NCBI GenBank assembly: GCA_011389745.1
Contig: JAABTQ010000007.1
Span: 62,001 to 126,000, forward strand
From: Desulfobacteraceae bacterium
GTDB lineage: Bacteria; Desulfobacterota; Desulfobacteria; Desulfobacterales; SKZT01
Length of the DNA stretch: 64,000 nt
Direction: 5' to 3'
In this document: positions 46,725-55,720 of the stretch, piece by piece
How the letters are laid out: every line of letters begins with the position of its first letter
Position numbering within the stretch: position 1 is the stretch's first letter
The notes under the pieces: model-generated
Databases searched by the model: none
What the model saw: only the letters and a program-made list of their open reading frames with translations
What the model was told of the DNA's origin: nothing
Program-made: the position numbers and the translations under genes

Positions 46725-49700
46725 TTAAAGCAAAACATATTGTTTTAAAAATCGGGCAGTGTGTGAGTTTGCTGCATTTTTAATCAGTTCAACGGGAGAT
46801 CCCGCTGCCACCAGATGGCCCCCGCCGTCACCCCCTTCGGGCCCCAGATCGATAATATAGTCAGCCTCTTTGACGACCTCCAAATTATGTTCAATGACTG
46901 CCACGGTGTTTCCGGCATCAACAAGGGCCTGAAACACATTCAGAAGTTTTTTGACATCAAACAGATGAAGTCCGGTGGTGGGTTCATCCAGAATAAAAAA
47001 TGTCGGGCCTTTTCCGGGGTATCCCAGTTCGGAGGCCAGCTTGATCCGCTGTGCTTCGCCGCCGGACAGGGTAGGGCTGGATTGTCCCAGTTTCAGATAT
47101 CCCAGGCCGATATCGCATACAAATTTTACCGCTTTTCGAATAATCGGGATCGATTCGAAATATTCCGCAGCCTCTTCAAAAGTCAAATCCAGGACATCGG
47201 CGATGGTTTTGGCCTTATAAAAAACATTCAGTGTTTCCTCATTAAACCGGCGACCTTCGCAGGCTTCGCAACGGACATAGACATCCGGAAGAAAACTCAT
47301 GGTGGTTTTGATGCTTCCATGGCCCTTACAGGTTTCACAACGCCCACCTTTGACATTAAAGGAAAATCGCCCGGGCAGGTATCCCCGGCTGCGGGCTTCC
47401 GGGGTACCTGAGAAAAGCGTGCGAATCTGGGTTAAAAATCCTATGTAGGAAGCCGGTATCGACCGGGGTGTACGTCCAATGGGTGAATGGTCCACTTCCA
47501 GAACACGGGTGATATTTTTCCATCCTTCAATGCCGTCATTGTAGCCCTCGTATTCAGTTTTTTTCAGAAGCTGGTTTCTAAGCCCATTATATAGTGTTTC
47601 TTTCACCAAAGTGGATTTTCCCGAACCGGATACCCCTGTAACACAAATTAATATCCCCAGGGGAAATCGGACATCAATCTGTTTCAGGTTATTGGATGAT
47701 GCGCCTTTTACGGTGATGGACGGAACAGTTTTGTATGGCCGACACCGTGATGAGATTTTTCTGTCACGACCAATGAACATTGCACCGGTAATGGATTCGG
47801 GAGTATTTATCAAATGGCTGAGTTTCCCGGAAGCCACCACCATGCCTCCGTGTTCACCGGCTCCGGGTCCCAGGTCGATGATCGTATCAGCGGCACGGAT
47901 CGTATCCTCATCATGCTCAACGACAAGGACTGTGTTTCCACGGTCCCGGAGAATTTTGAGGGCATCTATCAGAATATGGTTATCCTTTGGATGCAACCCG
48001 ATAGTAGGTTCATCCAGGACATAGCAAACACCGGTGAGGTTCGAACCCAGCTGAGCAGCCAGCCGCACCCGCTGAGCTTCCCCCCCGGACAATGTGTTTC
48101 CGCTTCGGCCTAAAGCCAGATAGGATAACCCCAATTGGTTAAGAAGTGAAATTCTTGAAAAAAGCTCAGACATGACTGGTTCCGCAACCGGTGCCTGCCG
48201 GGACGGGAAGGAAAATCCCCGGATCAACTCCAAAGCCTTTTCTGATGAAACCTTCATCAGATCCCAGATAGAAAAACCGCTGATTTTTACAGACAAGGCT
48301 TCCGGCTTCAAGCGGCTTCCGTGACATACGGGGCATGCCTGACCTTCGAAACCGTTTCCGCTGAAAACAGAGTTTTCCTCCTCATCGCCCACTCCAATTA
48401 CCCCCAGACCCTTGCATTCCGGACATGCACCTTGGGCACTGTTAAAAGAAAAAAACCTTGGATCCAATGCGTTCACTCCAATACCGCAGTCAGGGCAGAT
48501 TCCCCTGGTGCTGAAAAACTCTTGATTTTTTTCTTTATCGATTAACAGAAAACCATCGTCACCCTGGGCTAAAGCGGTTTCGATCAGATGTTGAAAATTG
48601 TTTTCGGTTTGGTTTTGCTTTGTGTTTGCAAAAACAGGAATTCCATTTTGAATTTCACCGATAACCAATTCGATGGTGTGTTCATGGTACCTGCTCAGGG
48701 CCATGCCTTTTTTCAGGCTTACCCATTGCCCGTCGATGCGTGCCCTTGTGAATCCCCAGCCGGTGAGACGATCAAGCAGATCTTTGTGAAAACCCTTTCG
48801 ACCTGAGACCTTGGGAGATAATATCGTGGCTGTCCGGTCACGATAACGGGAGAGAATGCTTGTGGCGATATCTTCCGGATTCTGTGCCGAAAGCGGCTTT
48901 TCACAGCCGGTGCAATATTGCTCTCCCAGTTTGCTGTAAAGCAGCCGGAGAAAATGGTAGATTTCAGTCAGCGTTGCCACTGTGGAACGCCGGCTGGTAT
49001 GGCTGATTCGCTGCTCGATCGCCACGGTGGGGGAGATACCGAAAACAAGATCTACATCCGGCCGTTCCAATATTTTCATATATTGGCGGACATAAGGTGC
49101 CAGACTTTCCAGATACCTGCGCTGACCCTCGGCAAAGACAATGTCGAATGCCAGTGTGGATTTTCCTGATCCGGATACGCCCGTGAGCACCACCAGTTGA
49201 TTCCGTGGCAAAGACACACTGATATTTTTAAGGTTGTGTTCACGAGCACCTTGTACCAGGATGGACCCGGTAAAAAAAGATTTGGATTCGGCGATTAGTG
49301 CCGGCCTGGATGGTTGTTCAAGACGAGACCTCCGGTTCAACACCTTTGTCAGGTATTTGCCCGTAATGGAATCCGGGTTGGCTGCAATTTCTTCGGGGGT
49401 TCCCGAAGCGACGACATAACCGCCTTCATCACCGCCTTTGGGGCCTATATCAATGACCCAGTCGGCGGTTTTAACGACATCCATGTTGTGCTCGATCACA
49501 AACAATGTATGTCCTTCTGAAACCAGTTTCCTAAAAGCTTCAAGAAGTTTTCCGATATCGTCAAAATGAAGCCCCGTGGTGGGTTCATCAAAAATGAACA
49601 GCAGCTTTTTTCGCCGGCCCATTTTCAGATAGCGTGAAAGTTTCAGTCTCTGGGCTTCACCTCCGGAAAATGTGCTGATGGGTTGACCCAGACGGATATA

Positions 49701-52076
49701 TCCCAACCCAACCCAGGTCAGCGGTATTAGTGCAGCATGAATCAAAGAGTTGTTATCGAAAAAAATCAAGGCTTCATCCACGGTCATGTTCAGAATGTGG
49801 TGGATGTTTTTGCCGTTATAATATACCTCCAGTACTTCGGGTTTGAACCGTTTTCCGGCGCAATCAGGGCATGTGATATAAACGTCGGACAAAAACTGCA
49901 TTTCGATTTTTTCGAAACCATCCCCTTTACAGGTTTCACATCGTCCCTTAGCCACGTTGAACGAAAAAAAGCCGGCGTCGAATTTTTTTTGTTTTGCCGT
50001 TCGGGTTTTTGAAAAGAGTTTTCTGATAGTATCCAGCGCTTTGGTGTACGTCAGCACATTGGCCCGGGGGGTTCTTCCGATCGGGCGCTGGTCAACAAGA
50101 ATTGCGTCGGAAATGTCATTCAAGCCATCGATAGCTTTATGCTTACCGGGCTTTCCCTGAGGATCCCGTTTATGATATTTGATTGCCTTGTAAAGGATTT
50201 CTTCGGCCAGGGTCGATTTTCCGGAACCGGATACACCTGTCAGGCAAACGAATAGTCCTGAAGGAATAGATATGTCGATATTTTTAAGGTTGTTTTCAGA
50301 TGCCCCTCTGATCGACAGCCACTTGTTTTTCTGGGGGATTTTTCTGTATTCCGGTATGGGTAAAACTTTTTCACCCTTGAGATACTGTCCGGTAAGGGAG
50401 CTGTCCACATGGGAAGTGGGTCCGAAATACATCACCTCACCTCCGTTTTCACCGGCTCCAGGTCCCAGGTCCAGAAGATAATCACTTTGGCTGATAATAT
50501 CCGGATCATGTTCCACCACCACAAGCGTATTGGATAAGTCCCTGAGGTTGTGCAGGATACTGATCAGCCGGTGGGTATCGCTGGGATGAAGACCAATACT
50601 GGGTTCATCCAATATGTAGAGCGTATTGACCAATGAAGAGCCGAGCGCGGCAGCCAGTGAGACTCTTTGTACCTCTCCTCCGGAAAGGGTTCGCGACTGA
50701 CGGTCCAGGGTCAGGTACTCAAGCCCCACATCCATTAAATATTTCAGACGGCTTTTTACTGCATCGAGAACCATCTGGCCTGGCTTATCCTCTTTAGGTA
50801 TGGAAATGTGCTCGAAAAAAGAAAATGCCCGATTGACACTTTGTGCATAAATTTCAGCAATGGTTTTTCCTTTTAACCTGTAGAGCAAAGTTTCTTTCTT
50901 AAAACGTGTTCCCTGACATTCCTGACAAATGTCATAGCTTCGGTACCTTGACAGATAGACTCTGACGGGCATTTTATACGTTTTGGTTTCAAGCCACCGA
51001 AAAAATCCGCGAACTCCATAATAGTCCGGGGTGCCTTCGATAATTGATTCTTGCTGCTCCGCAATAACCTGTTTGAATTCAACATCGGTGGGTATAAGGT
51101 TTTTCCGGCAATGGTCCATAAGATCTTCATATTCCGGTTTTTTTTCCTCCCAGGTGCCCCAGGGTTTGATAGCACCTTCTTCCAAAGTCAGGGTGTGATC
51201 CGGGATAATCAGGTCCATATCGATATCAATGGTTCTGCCGAATCCTCTGCACAATTCACACGCGCCTGCGGGGCTATTGAATGAAAAAAGATTTGGAGTA
51301 GGCCCTGCATAAGCGATGTGGCAGCGGGGACATTCCAGGGCTTCGCTGAAAGCCATGTGAACATCATCCATTCGCCAAATATCCAGTCGTCCGCCCCCAA
51401 ACCGGAAAGCCAGTTCGAGGGAGTCGATGATTCTTTTCCGGTCTTTTCTATTGAAAATGATCCGATCCACCACCACGTGAATGGTTTTTCCTGATTTTTC
51501 GATCAATGAAAGGGATAATTCCTCGATTTGGTTATCAAATAAGACGCGGTCGAAGCCTGTCCTTAAAAGCTCATTTATGATAACCGAAGGCGGAGGGCTT
51601 CTAAAGTCACAGGGAAATGTAATAATTACCTTTGTATTTTCAGGAAATTTTTGAATTTTCTCCCAAATCAAATCCGGGGTTTCAGGAATCACGGGATCAC
51701 CGCAGTTCCGGCAGTGGAGACGGGCCAGACGGGCAAAAAGGAGCTTAACATAATCGGTGAGTTCGGTCATGGTACCCACCGTGGAACGGGAAGTGCGGAC
51801 CGGATCTTTGCGATCAATGGCAATTGCCGGAGGGATTCCCTCAATACTTTCCACCCTGGGGCGGTCCATGCGATCCATGAACTGACGGGCATATGGTGAA
51901 AAGGTTTCCACATACCTGCGCTGACCTTCGGCATACAAGGTATCAAATGCCAGCGAGGATTTGCCTGATCCGCTTACACCGGTCACGACGGTCAGGTGAT
52001 TTAAAGGGATATCGAGATTAAGGTTTTTCAGGTTATTTTGCCTGGCACCTTTGATTCGGATACAGTTGTTTTTCAT
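46725..52076 (-). CDS. uvrA: Double-length UvrA (tandem fused excinuclease ABC subunit A)
   Basis: UvrA detects DNA damage and loads UvrB in nucleotide excision repair. A normal UvrA is about 940 residues with two ABC ATPase modules; this protein has 1,783 residues and four. Walker A motifs GVSGSGKS occur near residues 33, 610, 967 and 1500, and four signature motifs are visible (LSGGEVQRVSL, FSGGEAQRLKL, LSGGEAQRVRL, LSGGEAQRIKL). Each half keeps its own zinc motifs (CELC, CETC/CPDC; CPEC, CETC/CEAC). The halves, about 1-930 and 935-1783, are clearly different in sequence, so this is an old fusion and not an assembly duplication. Chlamydial UvrA has a similar double length. The UvrB-contact region ESIEGIPPAIAI occurs in half one and a diverged copy (DLVFGISPTVAI) in half two. 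Confidence 0.93.
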   Translation of the reverse strand: MKNNCIRIKGARQNNLKNLNLDIPLNHLTVVTGVSGSGKSSLAFDTLYAEGQRRYVETFSPYARQFMDRMDRPRVESIEGIPPAIAIDRKDPVRTSRSTVGTMTELTDYVKLLFARLARLHCRNCGDPVIPETPDLIWEKIQKFPENTKVIITFPCDFRSPPPSVIINELLRTGFDRVLFDNQIEELSLSLIEKSGKTIHVVVDRIIFNRKDRKRIIDSLELAFRFGGGRLDIWRMDDVHMAFSEALECPRCHIAYAGPTPNLFSFNSPAGACELCRGFGRTIDIDMDLIIPDHTLTLEEGAIKPWGTWEEKKPEYEDLMDHCRKNLIPTDVEFKQVIAEQQESIIEGTPDYYGVRGFFRWLETKTYKMPVRVYLSRYRSYDICQECQGTRFKKETLLYRLKGKTIAEIYAQSVNRAFSFFEHISIPKEDKPGQMVLDAVKSRLKYLMDVGLEYLTLDRQSRTLSGGEVQRVSLAAALGSSLVNTLYILDEPSIGLHPSDTHRLISILHNLRDLSNTLVVVEHDPDIISQSDYLLDLGPGAGENGGEVMYFGPTSHVDSSLTGQYLKGEKVLPIPEYRKIPQKNKWLSIRGASENNLKNIDISIPSGLFVCLTGVSGSGKSTLAEEILYKAIKYHKRDPQGKPGKHKAIDGLNDISDAILVDQRPIGRTPRANVLTYTKALDTIRKLFSKTRTAKQKKFDAGFFSFNVAKGRCETCKGDGFEKIEMQFLSDVYITCPDCAGKRFKPEVLEVYYNGKNIHHILNMTVDEALIFFDNNSLIHAALIPLTWVGLGYIRLGQPISTFSGGEAQRLKLSRYLKMGRRKKLLFIFDEPTTGLHFDDIGKLLEAFRKLVSEGHTLFVIEHNMDVVKTADWVIDIGPKGGDEGGYVVASGTPEEIAANPDSITGKYLTKVLNRRSRLEQPSRPALIAESKSFFTGSILVQGAREHNLKNISVSLPRNQLVVLTGVSGSGKSTLAFDIVFAEGQRRYLESLAPYVRQYMKILERPDVDLVFGISPTVAIEQRISHTSRRSTVATLTEIYHFLRLLYSKLGEQYCTGCEKPLSAQNPEDIATSILSRYRDRTATILSPKVSGRKGFHKDLLDRLTGWGFTRARIDGQWVSLKKGMALSRYHEHTIELVIGEIQNGIPVFANTKQNQTENNFQHLIETALAQGDDGFLLIDKEKNQEFFSTRGICPDCGIGVNALDPRFFSFNSAQGACPECKGLGVIGVGDEEENSVFSGNGFEGQACPVCHGSRLKPEALSVKISGFSIWDLMKVSSEKALELIRGFSFPSRQAPVAEPVMSELFSRISLLNQLGLSYLALGRSGNTLSGGEAQRVRLAAQLGSNLTGVCYVLDEPTIGLHPKDNHILIDALKILRDRGNTVLVVEHDEDTIRAADTIIDLGPGAGEHGGMVVASGKLSHLINTPESITGAMFIGRDRKISSRCRPYKTVPSITVKGASSNNLKQIDVRFPLGILICVTGVSGSGKSTLVKETLYNGLRNQLLKKTEYEGYNDGIEGWKNITRVLEVDHSPIGRTPRSIPASYIGFLTQIRTLFSGTPEARSRGYLPGRFSFNVKGGRCETCKGHGSIKTTMSFLPDVYVRCEACEGRRFNEETLNVFYKAKTIADVLDLTFEEAAEYFESIPIIRKAVKFVCDIGLGYLKLGQSSPTLSGGEAQRIKLASELGYPGKGPTFFILDEPTTGLHLFDVKKLLNVFQALVDAGNTVAVIEHNLEVVKEADYIIDLGPEGGDGGGHLVAAGSPVELIKNAANSHTARFLKQYVLL

Positions 52077-52102
52077 ATTTTATTAACAGGTTCAAAAAGT
52101 TC

Positions 52103-52155
52103 CGTCATGCCGGACTTTATCCGATACCCAGCATCATAACCAGGAATCGGGCATA
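52103..52155. repeat. Degenerate CGTCATGCCGG-type repeat
   Basis: It begins CGTCATGCCGGACTTTATCC and has a poor inverse arm (AGGAATCGGGCATAA). It is a decayed copy of the repeat at 29296-29375. Confidence 0.5.
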
Positions 52156-52362
52156 ATTTGCTTATTCAATCTTTCCAAAATAAACGTATCATGTACTACA
52201 AGGTATGAAATATTAACAGCAAAACCTTGTCGGTAAAAAATATGCGTTTCTATTGGATATATCAATATCTGAAATTATAATATTGACTTTGCAATACGCA
52301 TGAAATCAATAATTTCCGTGCTGCCGGATGCGAGGTTTTTCGCAGGATTGGGCTGGTTGAGC

Positions 52363-52440
52363 GCAGAAAAAAAACTCCAGGCTCAGTTGGCCCAGGCTCA
52401 GAAGATGGAAGCGGTGGGAAGGTTGGCCGGAGGGGCGGCA
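52363..52440 (+). pseudogene. Histidine-kinase relic
   Basis: A 26-codon stretch reads KKLQAQLAQAQKMEAVGRLA and GG, the sequence that immediately precedes the phospho-acceptor motif AHDFNN in PAS-linked histidine kinases, as in the kinase at 13947-20009. It then diverges before the His. No other kinase parts are present. It is a fragment left after deletion. Confidence 0.55.
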
Positions 52441-52479
52441 GCCCGGTTGGTACCATTGGATAGTGAAACCAGGCTGCCG
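52436..52479. terminator. Inverted repeat downstream of glnA
   Basis: Arms CGGCAGCCCGGTT and AACCAGGCTGCCG pair over 13 positions with one mismatch, around an 18-base loop. It starts 11 bases after the glnA stop. On the glnA strand no T-tract follows, so termination is likely but not certain. Confidence 0.45.
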
Positions 52480-52489
52480 GTTTTAAGGG

Positions 52490-53902
52490 TTATATGTCAT
52501 AGTAGAGGAAGAACTCATGAGGATGGGGCCGAAGTTTGACCGCATTGATCTCTTTTTCGGTTTTAAAACTGATCCACATATCGATAACATCCTGGGTGAA
52601 GACATCGCCTTTGAGTAAAAATTCACTGTCGGCTTTCAGTGCGGCCAGGGCTTCTTCCAAAGACCCCGGTGCGGACTCGATTTCGGCCAGTTCCTCAGGA
52701 GGCAGGTCATAGATATTTTTATCCAGAGGGTCACCCGGTTCGATCTTGTTTTCGATGCCGTCGAGAACAGCCATCAATACGGCTGAGAAAGCCAGGTAAC
52801 CGTTACAGCTGGGGTCCGGAGTCCGAAACTCGATACGTTTGGCCTTTGGCGATGAGCTGTACATGGGAATACGAACTGCGGCACTTCTGTTTCGGCTGGA
52901 GTAGGCCAGGTTCACCGGGGCTTCAAAACCCGGCACCAGTCGTTTGTATGAGTTGGTGGTCGGGTTGGTGAATGCGCACAAGGCTTTGCAGTGTTTCAAA
53001 ATACCGCCGATCGCGTAAAGCGCTTCCTGGGAAAGCCCTGCATATTTATCACCGGCAAAAAGTGGTTGCTCTCCTTTCCAGATACTGATGTGTGTATGCA
53101 TCCCGGTGCCATTGTCTGCAAACAATGGCTTCGGCATGAAGGTAACTGTATGGCCTGCACGATAAGCCGCGTTTTTCAATACGTATTTGAACCATACCAA
53201 TTGGTCGCCCATCTGAAGAAGCGGTTTGAACCTCATGTCGATTTCAGCCTGGCCCGCAGTGGCCACCTCATGGTGCTGGCATTCGACATCGATGCCCAGG
53301 GACTGGAGAATCAGGAGCATCTCACTTCTTAAATCCTGAAATTTGTCCATGGGCGGAACAGGGAAATAACCTTCCTTATGACGGGGTTTGTAAGCCAGGT
53401 TCGGAAATTCCTCACGGCCGGTATTCCAGGTGCCTTCATTGGAATCTAAAAAGTAGAAAGCACTGTTATTGCTCGAATCAAAACGAACATCATCGAAAAT
53501 AAAAAATTCAGCTTCCGGCCCTATATAGGCGATGTCGCCGATACCGGTGCTTTTCAGATAAGCCTCGGCTTTTTTGGCGATGTATCGCGGATCACGGGAG
53601 TAAGGTTCAAGGGTAAGCGGATCGACGATATTTCCAATGAGCACCAAAGTGGGCTCTGCAAAAAAGGGATCCATTTTGGCAGTGGCGGGATCCGGAACAA
53701 CCAGCATATCACTTGCATTGATAGGTTGCCAGCCCCGGATACTGGAACCGTCAAAGCCGAAACCTTCCTCAAAGCTGTCCACGCTGAGTTCACCCAGAGG
53801 TACGGAAAAGTGCTGCCAGATTCCGGGAAAGTCCATGAACCGAATATCAACTACCTTTGCGCCCTTTTCCTTTGCCATTTCCAATACTTTTTCAGGTGTC
53901 AT
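52490..53902 (-). CDS. glnA: Glutamine synthetase, type I
   Basis: This 470-residue enzyme makes glutamine from glutamate, ammonia and ATP, normally as a dodecamer. Visible motifs include [10 protein letters not shown], metal-site [16 protein letters not shown] and the Glu loop [16 protein letters not shown]. The adenylylation site is Tyr398 in NIYDLPPEE, marking the GSI-beta class controlled by GlnE; glnE is not in this window. AGGAGG lies nine bases before the ATG. It is the last gene of the leftward nitrogen cluster, 96 bases after glnB. Confidence 0.96.
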   Translation of the reverse strand: MTPEKVLEMAKEKGAKVVDIRFMDFPGIWQHFSVPLGELSVDSFEEGFGFDGSSIRGWQPINASDMLVVPDPATAKMDPFFAEPTLVLIGNIVDPLTLEPYSRDPRYIAKKAEAYLKSTGIGDIAYIGPEAEFFIFDDVRFDSSNNSAFYFLDSNEGTWNTGREEFPNLAYKPRHKEGYFPVPPMDKFQDLRSEMLLILQSLGIDVECQHHEVATAGQAEIDMRFKPLLQMGDQLVWFKYVLKNAAYRAGHTVTFMPKPLFADNGTGMHTHISIWKGEQPLFAGDKYAGLSQEALYAIGGILKHCKALCAFTNPTTNSYKRLVPGFEAPVNLAYSSRNRSAAVRIPMYSSSPKAKRIEFRTPDPSCNGYLAFSAVLMAVLDGIENKIEPGDPLDKNIYDLPPEELAEIESAPGSLEEALAALKADSEFLLKGDVFTQDVIDMWISFKTEKEINAVKLRPHPHEFFLYYDI

Positions 53903-53998
53903 CTTAAATTCCTCCTTGGAGTTAAAAATATTTATTGTTAATTCTGATTATCATTCATTACATATTTATGTTTAAAAAAAATATATTTGTTAATCTTT

Positions 53999-54349
<351 letters not shown>

Positions 54350-54377
54350 TTATATTATATCTATTATTAATTCAGTA

Positions 54378-55670
54378 TTAATCCAGCTCAAAAGCCCTTT
54401 CACCGTGAATGGAATTGTCAAGACCCTGAATTTCGCTATCTTTATCGACCCGAAGACCACCTGTGATTGCCTTGGTGACATATATGACGATCAACGTACC
54501 GATAGCGGTAAATACTGCCGTTGCAATGATCGATACGAACTGGATCCAGAGTTGTTTGGGGTTGCCGTAAAAAAGGCCTGAAGCACTCTCGGTAATGGCG
54601 GGATTTGCAAAAAGACCTGTTGCCAAAGCCCCCCAGATTCCGCACATGCCGTGTACGCCAAATGCATCCAGAGAGTCATCATATCCAAGTTTATGCTTGA
54701 GCACTGCCACGCTGTAGTAACCGAACATTCCCGCCACAAGACCTATAATCAAAGCTGCAGGCATGTTGACAAAACCAGCCGCGGGTGTGATGGAAACCAG
54801 CCCGGCAACAATCCCGGAGGCCAGACCTAATAAAGTCGGCTTTTTTGTGACTATCCATTCCGTAAACATCCATGAGAGTCCCCCAATGGCTGCGGATGTG
54901 TTTGTTACCAGGAATGCTGATCCGGCGACTCCATCAGCGGCAAGCTGACTTCCCGCATTGAATCCGAACCAACCGAACCAGAGCAGGGCGGCCCCGAGTG
55001 CCGTGAGGGTGACACTGGATGGAAACATGGATTCTTTGCCGTAACCCAAACGCTTTCCCAAAACCAGGCACAATACCAGCCCCGCTACACCGGCATTAAT
55101 GTGTACAACAGTTCCTCCGGCAAAATCCAATGCTCCCATTTCGCCCATCCATCCGCCTCCCCAAACCCAATGGGCAATAGGCGCATAAATAAATGTCAGC
55201 CAAAGAATTGTAAAAACAACCCATGAGGAAAATTTCATACGGTCAACCACGGATCCTAAAACCAACGCCACCGTAATGCAGGCAAAGGTCATCTGAAACA
55301 GGGCAAATACAAAGGTTGGAATTGTTCCCGATAGACTATCGACACCAATGCCGATCATAAAAATATGGTCCAGACCTCCGACAAAACCGCCTTTGTCAGG
55401 GCCGAAAGCAATCGTGTATCCCCAGAGAACCCAGATTACCGACCCTATACAGTAGGCCACAATGGTCATGGCGAATGTGTTTAAAAGGTTTTTAGAACGG
55501 GACATACCACCGTAAAAAAGGGCCAGCCCTGCAGGTGTCATGACCATGACAAGTGCTGTTGCTACGATAATCCATGCCGTATCCCCTGTGTTAAGGACGT
55601 CTTCGGCAAAAGCGTTCGAAAAAGGTATCAAAAGAAGCCATAAGGTTATAAGCAAGCTTTTTATTTTCAT
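54378..55670 (-). CDS. amt: Ammonium transporter Amt
   Basis: This 430-residue inner-membrane channel has a cleavable-looking N-terminal signal (to about residue 22, FSNAFA/ED), as in E. coli AmtB, then about 11 membrane segments. Family signatures include GDTAWIIVATALVM, the NAGVAGLVLCLVLG region with the pore His (GGTVVHINAG) and DDSLDAFGVHGMCGIWGA carrying the second pore His. It lies between glnD and glnB, the genes of its regulator. Confidence 0.95.
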   Translation of the reverse strand: MKIKSLLITLWLLLIPFSNAFAEDVLNTGDTAWIIVATALVMVMTPAGLALFYGGMSRSKNLLNTFAMTIVAYCIGSVIWVLWGYTIAFGPDKGGFVGGLDHIFMIGIGVDSLSGTIPTFVFALFQMTFACITVALVLGSVVDRMKFSSWVVFTILWLTFIYAPIAHWVWGGGWMGEMGALDFAGGTVVHINAGVAGLVLCLVLGKRLGYGKESMFPSSVTLTALGAALLWFGWFGFNAGSQLAADGVAGSAFLVTNTSAAIGGLSWMFTEWIVTKKPTLLGLASGIVAGLVSITPAAGFVNMPAALIIGLVAGMFGYYSVAVLKHKLGYDDSLDAFGVHGMCGIWGALATGLFANPAITESASGLFYGNPKQLWIQFVSIIATAVFTAIGTLIVIYVTKAITGGLRVDKDSEIQGLDNSIHGERAFELD

Positions 55671-55720
55671 TTTATCACTACTCCTTAATAAGTTTCATCA
55701 AAATTAAATTCAGTTTTTCA

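Noticed and set aside
47611-48024. Long plus-strand ORFs within the uvrA region
   Set aside because: They are antisense to conserved UvrA coding sequence and lack their own start signals.
52300-52539. 79-codon ORF as an intact gene
   Set aside because: Only its middle matches a histidine-kinase segment; the rest runs through a hairpin and antisense into glnA.
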